Source of the DNA: Cytophagia bacterium
GTDB taxonomy: Bacteria; Bacteroidota; Bacteroidia; Cytophagales; Microscillaceae
Length of the DNA: 54,459 bases
Reading direction: 5' to 3'
Assembly (NCBI GenBank): GCA_004294005.1
Contig: RDZP01000006.1
Location: forward strand, 1-54,459
The notes below the pieces were generated by a model, which saw only the letters and a list, made by a program, of their open reading frames with translations, was not told the origin of the DNA and made no database searches. Position numbers and translations under genes: made by a program. Below, one piece after another: positions 26,921 through 35,111 of this stretch (positions within the stretch are counted from its first letter, which is position 1; each line of letters opens with the position of its first letter).

Positions 26921-28471
26921 ATGTCCAATTACTTCAAATATTCTCACCAATTATTCTTTCTAAGTGTAATTTTATTTCTTTCTTTGCCTTTATTAGCACA
27001 AAAAAATGATACTGAAAAAGTATTTTTACAACACGCTGATATCTTAAAAAAAGTTCCTTATCAACCCAATGTAAGAAAACTCATCAAAAATGTAATTGTT
27101 ACACACAAAGGAACTACTATTTATTGTGATTCAGCCTATTTATATGAAGATAAAAATGCAGTAGATACTTTTGGAAAAACAAGAGTAATTGGTGAAAATG
27201 GAGCAGTACTCACCGCCAAAAATACTTATTATGATGGTAATTCTCAAACTGCAAAAGCAAGAGGTGAGGTGGTTTTGGTAGATGATAAAATGCGTTTGGA
27301 AACGGAAATATTAGATTATCAAATTCAAACAGGCATTGCTAATTATGTAAATGGTGGAAAATTAGCGGACACTGAAAAAACGCTGACCAGCCAACAAGGA
27401 ACTTATGATACCAATAGTAAAATTTTTTATTTTACAAAAGATGTCGTTTTGATTGCAAAAAAAGAACAACAACAAATCAATACAGAAAATTTGACTTATC
27501 ACACCATCACAAAGATGACCTATTTTAAAGGAGATACAAAAATTACTTCAAAAGATGGTGTTGTCAATACAAAATTAGGCAATTATAACACAGAAACTCA
27601 AGTATCAGAACTGCAAGGAAGGTCAAAAATTGACAACCCAGAATACACTTTGGAAGGCGATTCGCTTTATTCTGATAATAAATTAGGTATTGGTTATGGT
27701 TTTGGAAATGTAGATATATATTCTAAAAAAGACAGTATGTTTGCGCAAGGAGACTTTGCGTGGGTGCGTAGAAATGAGAATGAAAGCAAAATTTATGGTG
27801 ATGTAATTGCTTATCAAATTTCCCAAAAAGATACACTTTGGATAAAAGCAGATACTTTGTATGTCATCAATCAAAAAGGAAAAGATGCAAAAAGAATGTT
27901 ATTGGCTTATCAAAATACACGTATTTATCGAAAAGATTTTCAAGCAAAATGTGATTCTTTAGCTTATAATCGTGCTGATTCTGTGATGAGAATGTTTCGA
28001 GACCCTGTTTTATGGGGAAAGAAAAATCAAATTACCGCTGATTCTATTAATATTTTTTTGGATAAAAATGAACCTTTGAAAGCTGAATTTAACCACGAAG
28101 CATTTATGTTATCCGAAGATACACTCAAAAATTATAATCAATTAAAAGGAAAAAGAATGACTGCTTTTTTCAAAAAACGTGAAATTAGAACCGTAGAAGT
28201 GAGAGGAAATGCTCAAAATATCTTTTTTCTTTTAAAAGAAAAAGAAAATAAATTGTTGGGTATGAATCGAGTAGATTGTAGCGATATGAATGTTCATTTT
28301 AATCCTCAAAATCAAATCAAAAAAGTAGCGTATTTGAATAAACCTGAAGGCTCACTTACACCCAAACACGAATTGCAAGAGCCTCAAAAGAAAATCAAAA
28401 ATTTCAAATGGCGAACAGATGAAATTCCTAAAAGAGAAGAATTTATTAGAAGATATAAAATTCCGAAATAA
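26921..28471 (+). CDS. OstA/LptA-like LPS-transport protein
   Basis: A 516-residue exported protein (signal peptide cleaved near LLAQKND, ~27). It repeats the OstA/LptA jellyroll pattern: VIVTHKGTTIYCDSAYLYEDKNAVDTFGKTR, NTYYDGNSQTAKARGEVVLVDD, TEILDYQIQTGIANYV, NTKLGNYNTETQVSELQG. LptA proteins form the periplasmic bridge that carries LPS to the outer membrane. Bacteroidota often have this longer form with a unique C-terminus (here ~400-516). No other lpt gene is adjacent. Confidence 0.85.
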   Translation: MSNYFKYSHQLFFLSVILFLSLPLLAQKNDTEKVFLQHADILKKVPYQPNVRKLIKNVIVTHKGTTIYCDSAYLYEDKNAVDTFGKTRVIGENGAVLTAKNTYYDGNSQTAKARGEVVLVDDKMRLETEILDYQIQTGIANYVNGGKLADTEKTLTSQQGTYDTNSKIFYFTKDVVLIAKKEQQQINTENLTYHTITKMTYFKGDTKITSKDGVVNTKLGNYNTETQVSELQGRSKIDNPEYTLEGDSLYSDNKLGIGYGFGNVDIYSKKDSMFAQGDFAWVRRNENESKIYGDVIAYQISQKDTLWIKADTLYVINQKGKDAKRMLLAYQNTRIYRKDFQAKCDSLAYNRADSVMRMFRDPVLWGKKNQITADSINIFLDKNEPLKAEFNHEAFMLSEDTLKNYNQLKGKRMTAFFKKREIRTVEVRGNAQNIFFLLKEKENKLLGMNRVDCSDMNVHFNPQNQIKKVAYLNKPEGSLTPKHELQEPQKKIKNFKWRTDEIPKREEFIRRYKIPK

Positions 28472-28520
28472 GTTGTTTCAATATTTTTTTCTAATAGCGA
28501 AACTAAATATTGCATAAAAC

Positions 28521-28556
28521 AAAAAATCTACATTTTAGTGTAGATTTTTTGTTTTT
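28521..28556. terminator. Bidirectional terminator between OstA-like and YceI genes
   Basis: AAAAAATCTACA-TTTTAG-TGTAGATTTTTT is a perfect 12-bp stem lying between two convergent stop codons. Confidence 0.9.
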
Positions 28557-28576
28557 GATGAATAAATTTCAAAAAA

Positions 28577-29104
28577 TTATGCTTGTTTTACAAACTGAAC
28601 ACTCAAAGATAATTTAATATCATCACCTACTAAAAGCCCGCCTGTTTCTGTTAAAGCCGACCAAGTCAAACCAAATTCTTTTCTGTTGATTTTTCCTGAG
28701 ATTTCAAAACCTGCTTTTGTTTGTCCGTAAGGGTCTTTGGCTACGCCGCCAAATTCTACTGCTAATTCAACTTCTTTTGTAACATCACGAATGGTTAAAT
28801 GCCCTTTTAATACATAATCACTACCATTCTTTTTCACCAGTTGAGATGAAACGAAATTGATACGAGAAAATTTGTCAGCACCAAAAAAATCGTCTGATTT
28901 TAAATGTCCATCTCTTTGTGAATTATTGGTATTAATACTATTTACCTCTGCAAAAAAACTTGCTTTTACATCAGTAAAATCATCATTATTGGCTTCCAAT
29001 TCTCCACCAAATTCTGTGAATGAACCTGTAACGGTTGAAATAACTAAGTGTTTAACTTTGAACTGTACTTCTGAATGTGCAGTATCGATTGACCATTTTG
29101 CCAT
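28577..29104 (-). CDS. YceI-family protein without signal peptide
   Basis: A 175-residue YceI barrel starting directly with WSIDTAHSEVQFKVKHLVISTVTGSFTEFGG, continuing with SQRDGHLKSDDFFGADKFSRINF and ending in NRKEFGLTWSALTETGGLLVGDDIKL. It closely follows the family pattern but has no export signal, unlike the copy at 5909, so it probably acts in the cytoplasm on an isoprenoid-type ligand. It is single. Confidence 0.92.
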   Translation of the reverse strand: MAKWSIDTAHSEVQFKVKHLVISTVTGSFTEFGGELEANNDDFTDVKASFFAEVNSINTNNSQRDGHLKSDDFFGADKFSRINFVSSQLVKKNGSDYVLKGHLTIRDVTKEVELAVEFGGVAKDPYGQTKAGFEISGKINRKEFGLTWSALTETGGLLVGDDIKLSLSVQFVKQA

Positions 29105-29214
29105 TTGAATATAAAAAATTTAAGGATAAAAAAATTAAATTGTAATAATTGATGTTATAACATTGATTGATATAAAATTGTTTCAAAAAATGTAAAAAAA
29201 AATATTTTTTTATT

Positions 29215-29222
29215 TATCTTTG
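29215..29222 (+). promoter_or_regulatory. -7 box (TATCTTTG) for the PhoD-like gene
   Basis: TATCTTTG followed by CA is an exact TAnnTTTG element 18 bases before the start codon, giving a very short leader. Confidence 0.55.
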
Positions 29223-29239
29223 CATCAAAAAAATTTATT

Positions 29240-30568
29240 ATGAAAAAAAATATCTTCATTCTTCTGCTATTATTTTGTGTTTATTCATTAAGCAATGCAC
29301 AAGAAAAGTTTTTACAATCAGGTCCAATGGTTGGTTACTCATCTATGAGAGAAGTTTTACTTTGGGTACAAACTAAAGAAGAGGCAAAAGTGCATTTTGA
29401 ATATTTTGAAATAGGTAATCCTAAAACAAAACAAAAAAGTGAAATAATGACAACAACCAAAGAAAATTCGTTTGTTGCTAAAATTATTGTGCCTGTTTTA
29501 CCTGATAAAAAATACGAATATGAATTGTATATCAACCAAAAATTAGTCAAACGTCCTTATCCTTTGCAATTTCAAAGTCAAACATTATGGCAATGGCGAA
29601 CAGAACCTCCAACGATTCGAATTGCGTTAGGAGGTTGTAATTATGTAAATGAAGCAATTTATGATAGACCAGGAAAACCTTATGGTTCTGGGCATCAAAT
29701 TTTTAAATCAATCACAGAAAAAAAACCTGATTTTATGATTTGGTCAGGTGATAACACTTATCTAAAAGAAGTAGATTGGGATTCAAAAACAGGCATTAGG
29801 CACAGATATACTCATAGTAGAGCATTGCCTGAATTGCAAGCACTATTGGGTTCGGTGCATCATTACGCTACTTGGGACGACCATGATTATGGACCAAATG
29901 ATTCTGACCGCACTTATCAACTTAAAAATGAAACCAAAGAAACTTTTGAATTATTTTGGGGCAATCCAAAAGGTGAAAATGGAGGAGGAGTTAGCAATAA
30001 ATTTTCTTGGGCTGATGTTGATGTATTTTTATTAGATGATAGATGGTTTAGAACCCCTGATAATTATAAAGCAGGAAAATCTGAAATGTTAGGAAAACAG
30101 CAGTTAGAATGGCTTTTGGAAAGTTTAAAAAGCAGTACTGCCACATTTAAGTTGGTAGTGAATGGAAGTCAAATGCTTAATGATTTTGCTTCTGAATGGT
30201 TAGAAATGTTTAGCAAACACAAAGAAGAATATGATGAATTTCTTAAAAGATTAAAAATAGACAATGTACCAGGAGTGATGTTTTTGACAGGTGATAGACA
30301 CAGCACTGACCTTTCGATGATGAAAAGAGAAGGTACATATCCTTTGTATGATTTAACTGTTTCACCTTTGACAGCGGGAGCAGTAGGAGACAGAGCAAAA
30401 GATGAAAAAAATTCTTATCGCGTGCCTAATACTTATTTTGGTGAGAATAATTTTGCCATTTTAGAAATTACAGGAAAAAGAAAAGAAAGAGTTTTAAAAA
30501 TCATTGTTTTGAACGCAGAAGGAAAAGAAGTTTGGACAAGAGAAATTAAAGCAAGCGAGTTGAAATAA
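29240..30568 (+). CDS. PhoD-like metallophosphatase, exported
   Basis: A 442-residue protein with a signal peptide (cleavage near SNAQEKF, ~20), an N-terminal Ig-like part and a PhoD phosphodiesterase/alkaline phosphatase domain. Metal-binding stretches are LGGCNY, MIWSGDNTYL, ATWDDHDYGPNDSD and LTGDRHSTDLS. PhoD enzymes use Fe/Ca to release phosphate from mono- and diesters outside the cytoplasm. No Pho-box can be recognised in the short leader. It is single and convergent with the kinase gene. Confidence 0.9.
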   Translation: MKKNIFILLLLFCVYSLSNAQEKFLQSGPMVGYSSMREVLLWVQTKEEAKVHFEYFEIGNPKTKQKSEIMTTTKENSFVAKIIVPVLPDKKYEYELYINQKLVKRPYPLQFQSQTLWQWRTEPPTIRIALGGCNYVNEAIYDRPGKPYGSGHQIFKSITEKKPDFMIWSGDNTYLKEVDWDSKTGIRHRYTHSRALPELQALLGSVHHYATWDDHDYGPNDSDRTYQLKNETKETFELFWGNPKGENGGGVSNKFSWADVDVFLLDDRWFRTPDNYKAGKSEMLGKQQLEWLLESLKSSTATFKLVVNGSQMLNDFASEWLEMFSKHKEEYDEFLKRLKIDNVPGVMFLTGDRHSTDLSMMKREGTYPLYDLTVSPLTAGAVGDRAKDEKNSYRVPNTYFGENNFAILEITGKRKERVLKIIVLNAEGKEVWTREIKASELK

Positions 30569-30584
30569 TGAATTGATTATAATT

Positions 30585-30646
30585 TTGGTGCAAGCGTGGA
30601 CACTTGCACCAGTTTTTATTTTGTGCAAGCGTCCACGCTTGCACAA
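30585..30646. repeat. Two-copy palindromic repeat (family A)
   Basis: GGTGCAAGCGTGGACACTTGCACC followed by CAGTTTTTATTTT and GTGCAAGCGTCCACGCTTGCAC; same motif and order as the start of the array at 23160-23293, with one change in the first palindrome. Again it lies between convergent genes and next to a terminator. Confidence 0.88.
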
Positions 30647-30650
30647 AATT

Positions 30651-30675
30651 AACTCGAATTAATTCGAGTTTTTTG
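30651..30675 (+). terminator. Terminator after the PhoD-like gene
   Basis: AACTCGAATTAATTCGAGTT is a perfect palindrome followed by a T run. Confidence 0.75.
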
Positions 30676-30705
30676 TTATCAATACAAAAGAGAAAAATTA
30701 TTTTA

Positions 30706-32304
30706 TTAATCGTTTTTTCTTTCTTGTTTTCTTATTTTTTCTTTCAAATCTTTGATTCTATCTTTAAGCAAATCTTTTTCTTTTGATAATGAATCTAATG
30801 CTTCGTTTTTAGAAAATTCTACAGGAGTAGCTGAGCGTAGTTTGCACGAATATTTAGAGGCATTGATAGTCTCTTTTACTTTAAAAGTTATCTTTTGCCC
30901 TTCGTTGATTTCAGCAATTTCTTTTTCAACTTTTTTGAGTTCTTTTTTGCTTTTATCTAAAAAAACAATATCGATAATAATATCCTTGAACTTAGCATCT
31001 GTTTTTTTGTTTGTAACTTCAATATTGATGATGTATTCGCCCATTTCATCGCTTTCGAGTTGGTCTGCTACAATCAAACTTTTATTGAGTTCTGATTTTA
31101 ATATTTTTTGATATTCTTTTTCTTTTTCTTCTAATTTTGTTTGTTGTCTTTCTAATGAATCTAATTCGAGTTCATCTTCAGATTTTTTTTCTTTTTTCTC
31201 TTCTTTTTTCTCTTCCTTTTTGTTCTCTTTTTTATTTAAAGTATCCACATTTTCAGCCAATTCATTGTTGGTTTCTTTGGGTGTTTTATTGATTTCTAAG
31301 ACAATCAAATAACCAACAATAGCAATCAAAAAGAAAAATAAAACATATAAAAATGTGTAAGAACGCTTGCGTGAGGCTTGAATTTGGTCAATTCGAGAGC
31401 GTGCAGGAGTAGTATTTGCTGTATTTATATTATTATTAGTATAAGTAGAACTCCCTTGTGTTGTTTTTTGTGTAATAGGTGTTACTTTTTCCATCAATGC
31501 TCGTTTTAGTTCTTCACAACTTTGATAACGGTCATTTGGATTTTTGGAGGAGGCTACTTCTATTATTTTTTGCAAATAATCAGGTACAGAAGGATAAAAA
31601 TCTTTTGCTTTTGGTAAATTTTCGTTTAAAATTTTATTATAAATTGTAAATTCTGTTTCAATATTTTCGTTATAAGGTGATTTTCCTGTGAGCATTTCCC
31701 AAAGCGTAACACCAAGAGAATAAATATCACTTCTTGCATCTAAATTTTCACCTTTTACTTGTTCTGGACTCATATACAAAACAGTTCCGACTCTTGCACC
31801 TGCTTTTGTCATAGCAGGTTTATCATTTTTAAGGATTTTTGCGATACCAAAGTCCAAAATCTTTGCTTGTCCGTCTAATCCAATTAAAATATTAGAAGGT
31901 TTGATATCACGATGCACAATTCCTCTTGCGTGAGCATAAGCAAATCCATCTAAAATTTGATAAAAAATATCTAAAGCACGTTTTTCGTTAAGTGGACCGG
32001 AAACTTTTTGTAAATATTCGTCAAGCGGGTGTCCTTCTACATATTCCATTATCAAAAAAAGTCCTTTTTCATTTTCCAAATAATCATACAAAGTTACAAT
32101 ATTAAGATGCTGTAAGCTTGATAATGTGGTTGCTTCTTGTCTAAATCTATCTTTCACTTCTTGGTAATTGACCAATGCAGGATTTAAAACTTTGATAGCA
32201 ACTTTTCGTCCTAATTGAATATGAGTAGCCAAATAGACTTGCCCAACGCCTCCTTCACCCAATAATTTTTCGACTTGATAATTTAAAATACGTTCTCCAA
32301 TCAT
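30706..32304 (-). CDS. Hanks-type Ser/Thr protein kinase, membrane anchored
   Basis: A 532-residue kinase. Residues ~1-270 form the catalytic domain: LGEGGVGQVYLA (P-loop), VAIKVL (K38), HRDIKPSNIL (catalytic loop), DFGIAK, GTVLYMSPEQ and DIYSLGVTLWEMLTG. A membrane helix (~315-336) is followed by a charged coiled coil (KKENKKEEKKEEKK, ~350-420), a beta-rich region (~425-500) and a C-terminal coil. The sensor part is thus outside the cytoplasm and of unknown ligand; no PASTA repeats. No PP2C phosphatase is adjacent, though a SpoIIE-type one is at 41309. Confidence 0.93.
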   Translation of the reverse strand: MIGERILNYQVEKLLGEGGVGQVYLATHIQLGRKVAIKVLNPALVNYQEVKDRFRQEATTLSSLQHLNIVTLYDYLENEKGLFLIMEYVEGHPLDEYLQKVSGPLNEKRALDIFYQILDGFAYAHARGIVHRDIKPSNILIGLDGQAKILDFGIAKILKNDKPAMTKAGARVGTVLYMSPEQVKGENLDARSDIYSLGVTLWEMLTGKSPYNENIETEFTIYNKILNENLPKAKDFYPSVPDYLQKIIEVASSKNPNDRYQSCEELKRALMEKVTPITQKTTQGSSTYTNNNINTANTTPARSRIDQIQASRKRSYTFLYVLFFFLIAIVGYLIVLEINKTPKETNNELAENVDTLNKKENKKEEKKEEKKEKKSEDELELDSLERQQTKLEEKEKEYQKILKSELNKSLIVADQLESDEMGEYIINIEVTNKKTDAKFKDIIIDIVFLDKSKKELKKVEKEIAEINEGQKITFKVKETINASKYSCKLRSATPVEFSKNEALDSLSKEKDLLKDRIKDLKEKIRKQERKND

Positions 32305-32856
32305 TTTTTTGCAGTAATTTTAGTATGATATTTTTATTTTAAGGATATAAATGCTATTTTGTATTTTCGTTTTTTAACCTTTGTTGATAATAAGTAAAAT
32401 ACATTTTTCTACAAAATTAAATGTTTTTTGAATAATTACCAAACAAAAATTATAAAAAATGAATGAGAATGAATAAAAAAACAGTAGAGGTTTAAAAATA
32501 TAAATTATTTTCTTTGTTTTTTTATTAATTTAAAAAGAAAAATAGAATTATTTTTTGCCTTTACACCAATCTTTTGCTATTGATTACTTTTATTTCAAAC
32601 GAGTTACACTTTTTTCTGAAATCATTTAACTTTAACTAACTTCATAAAAAGTATAAATTTATGGTATTATTACAAGTTTTATTAGTATTTAAACATGAAA
32701 CAAGATAATTTTTACTTTATTATGTAAAAAATAAATTATTTTTTCATTTTTCAAAAAAAAAACCTGAATTCGAAAACAAAAAAATAACTCAAATAGTAAT
32801 AATGGTGCGGAACCCGAAAAGCGTAGAGTAGGGAAAACTGATAAAAAATAAAAAAG
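32305..32856 (+). other. 552-base gap upstream of the rhodopsin gene with a GC-rich leader island
   Basis: Most of the gap is featureless A/T-rich DNA. Near its end, at 32803-32839, a markedly GC-richer stretch (GGTGCGGAACCC ... GAGTAGGG) lies 20-50 bases before the rhodopsin start. It can pair in short stems (CCC with GGG; GCG with CGT) and could be a structured 5' leader. I do not recognise it as a known riboswitch, and no exact TAnnTTTG box was found. Confidence 0.4.
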
Positions 32857-33582
32857 ATGGATCACGTTAAAATTGCAAGCGACAATTATGTTGCATTTAC
32901 GTTCTTTATTGGAACGATGGCTATGATGGCCGCATCAGTGTTTTTCTTTTTTGAAGTAAATAATACTTCAAAGAAGTGGAGAACATCTGTTTTGGTTTCT
33001 GGTATAATCACATTCATTGCAGCAGTTCACTACTACTACATGAGAGGTTATAATTTGGCAACGGGTGATTCACCTACCTTTTTTAGGTATGTGGATTGGA
33101 TTCTTACTGTTCCCTTGATGTGTGTAGAGTTCTATTTAATCACAAAAAAAGCAGGAGCGAAAATTGCACTCTTATGGCAACTTATATTCGCATCATTAGT
33201 AATGCTGATAACAGGTTATGTTGGTGAAGTTTTGGATAGTGGTAATAGTGTGTTATGGGGAGTTATCTCAGGCTTAGCTTACTTCTACATTGTGTATTTG
33301 ATTTGGTTTGGCGAGGTTGCTAAATTAGCCCAAAAAGCGGGTCCTCAAGTAGAGCAAGCAACAAGAATATTAGCTTGGTTTGTATTGGTTGGTTGGGCTA
33401 TTTATCCATTAGGTTACATCTTAGGAACGCCTGGTGGTTTATTTGGGGTAAAATTAGTTTCAGACCCTGCCGCTGCAATTCGTGCTATGGATATTGTTTA
33501 TAACATTGCAGATGCAATTAACAAAATTGGGTTTGGCTTGGTTATTTATGCATTGAGCAGAAGCGCGGAAGACGAATCATAA
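32857..33582 (+). CDS. Proteorhodopsin, light-driven proton pump
   Basis: A 241-residue seven-helix retinal protein of the inner membrane that exports protons in light. In helix C, RYVDWILTVPLMCVEFYLI carries D80 (acceptor, D97 of green proteorhodopsin), T84 (T101) and E91 (donor, E108): the DTE proton-pump signature rather than NDQ (sodium) or NTQ (chloride). H58 matches H75. M88 at tuning position 105 predicts green absorption. The retinal lysine is K223 in ADAINKIGFGL. No signal peptide is seen. Retinal and carotenoid genes (blh, crt) are not nearby. It has its own terminator. Confidence 0.97.
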   Translation: MDHVKIASDNYVAFTFFIGTMAMMAASVFFFFEVNNTSKKWRTSVLVSGIITFIAAVHYYYMRGYNLATGDSPTFFRYVDWILTVPLMCVEFYLITKKAGAKIALLWQLIFASLVMLITGYVGEVLDSGNSVLWGVISGLAYFYIVYLIWFGEVAKLAQKAGPQVEQATRILAWFVLVGWAIYPLGYILGTPGGLFGVKLVSDPAAAIRAMDIVYNIADAINKIGFGLVIYALSRSAEDES

Positions 33583-33602
33583 GTTATTTACTAATTATTG
33601 AT

Positions 33603-33648
33603 AGATGTTATATCGAATATAGAATATCGATATAACATCTTTTTTTTA
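33603..33648 (+). terminator. Terminator after the rhodopsin gene
   Basis: AGATGTTATATCG and CGATATAACATCT form a perfect 13-bp stem followed by TTTTTTT, 20 bases after the stop. Confidence 0.9.
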
Positions 33649-33715
33649 TTAATAGTGGTTTTTAAAATGAGAGACGAAGTTTTATAAAAAAAGTAAAAAT
33701 TGCTATAATTCATGT

Positions 33716-33809
33716 TATACACATCGGAAATTGGTTTTGGGATAAACCTTGTCATTCCGACTGAAAGGAGGAATAACAAATCTCCCAAAACTACTTTCCG
33801 ATGTGTATA
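33716..33809. repeat. 94-bp imperfect palindromic element with a CATTCCGAC-type core
   Basis: The left arm TATACACATCGGAAATTGG... pairs with the right arm ...CTACTTTCCGATGTGTATA; inside lies GTCATTCCGACTGAAAGGAGGAAT, a motif widely dispersed in Bacteroidota and other genomes. It sits between convergent genes and looks like a miniature non-coding element. Confidence 0.75.
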
Positions 33810-33880
33810 TATATCTGTAAAATCTTTGTTTGTTTGAAATTCTAATCAATTTAAAAATATAATATCTTACCACAAAATTT

Positions 33881-35089
33881 TTATTCCAATTCAAAAATTG
33901 TAATTTCAGGTAAAATACCCAGACGTACAGGAAATACATTTGAAAAACCGAAGCCACGATTGACGTAAATTTGTTGTGTATCTTTTTGGTATAAACCTGC
34001 CCATTGATTATAGATGTATTGTGCAGGACTCCATTTAAAATTTTGAAAGTCTATGCCCATTTGCATTCCGTGTGTGTGTCCCGAAAAACTTACTGCAATA
34101 TCTTGAAAACCAATTACTTGCGAATCAAAATGAGTGGGGTCGTGTGTCAATAATAATTTTACACAATCTTTGTCTGTGATTTCGTATGTTTCAGGCAACC
34201 GTCCATATTTAGGAAAATAACCTCTTGCCCCCCAATTCCCTACGCCCATTATTGCAATTTTTTCATTTTCAATGGTAATATATCTTGTATTATCAACCAA
34301 TAAATTCCAGCCTAAATTTTTATGAACTGTATATAAATCTAATAAGTTTTGTGATTTTTCTTGTTTAGAATTCCATCTTCTATAATCGCCATAATCGTGA
34401 TTACCTAAAATAGAAAAAACACCTAATTTTGCCTGTATTTTTCCTAACCATTCTAAATGTGGTTTTACTTCGTCAGTTTGGATATTGACCATATCCCCCG
34501 TAAAAAAAATAACATCAGGTTTTTCTGCTAAAAGTAACTCAATGCCTCTTTTTGGTGCAATATTATCCCAAAAACTACCCACGTGCAAATCAGAAATTTG
34601 ACCAATTTTCATACCTTTGAATTTTGAAGATAAATTGGGTATTTTTAATTTTTGATGAATAACTCTATAGTCATAAGCACCCATACTTGCACCATAAGTC
34701 ATTATTCCAAAAGGTAAAGTACTTGTTAAGATAGCAGTTTTAGCCAAAAATTCTCTACGAGATTTGGCTTGTTCAGGTGTTACTGTTGGTTTTTTGATGA
34801 TTTTTCTGCCTATTTTTTTGACTAACTCAACCATATTTCCTACAAAGAAAGAAAACAAAATAAATGGTTTACAAAAATACAAAATAATTCCAAATGTTGC
34901 AAAAATAGATTTCAAATTAGTAGGAATAATAAACCATTTTTCTCGTAAAATAACAAAAAAAGCAATAAAAAAAAATGTATGTAACCAAAATAAAAGTCGA
35001 ATATTTCTTTTTTTAGTAATAATATTTACAACATAAAAAACACTTGTATCTAAGAGTAGTATCAAAAAAATAAGAATGAAAGTAACCAT
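33881..35089 (-). CDS. Membrane-anchored metallophosphoesterase (YkuE-like)
   Basis: A 402-residue protein with three or four N-terminal membrane segments (~1-90), a Tat/basic-rich stretch (SRREFLAKTAIL, ~110-122) and a calcineurin-like domain: GQISDLHVGSFWD, FFTGDMVN, ILGNHDYGDY, LLTHDPTHFD and SFSGHTHGMQMG. It resembles YaeI/YkuE-type phosphoesterases thought to act on lipid or phospholipid-linked phosphates at the membrane. It starts 23 bases after the M23 peptidase gene and is probably in its operon. Confidence 0.88.
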   Translation of the reverse strand: MVTFILIFLILLLDTSVFYVVNIITKKRNIRLLFWLHTFFFIAFFVILREKWFIIPTNLKSIFATFGIILYFCKPFILFSFFVGNMVELVKKIGRKIIKKPTVTPEQAKSRREFLAKTAILTSTLPFGIMTYGASMGAYDYRVIHQKLKIPNLSSKFKGMKIGQISDLHVGSFWDNIAPKRGIELLLAEKPDVIFFTGDMVNIQTDEVKPHLEWLGKIQAKLGVFSILGNHDYGDYRRWNSKQEKSQNLLDLYTVHKNLGWNLLVDNTRYITIENEKIAIMGVGNWGARGYFPKYGRLPETYEITDKDCVKLLLTHDPTHFDSQVIGFQDIAVSFSGHTHGMQMGIDFQNFKWSPAQYIYNQWAGLYQKDTQQIYVNRGFGFSNVFPVRLGILPEITIFELE

Positions 35090-35111
35090 AATAATAAAAA
35101 TCGTTTTTTTT

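Noticed and set aside
33591-33957. Two small minus-strand ORFs of 65 and 80 residues
   Set aside because: They span the rhodopsin terminator and the palindromic element and overlap the phosphoesterase end in another frame.
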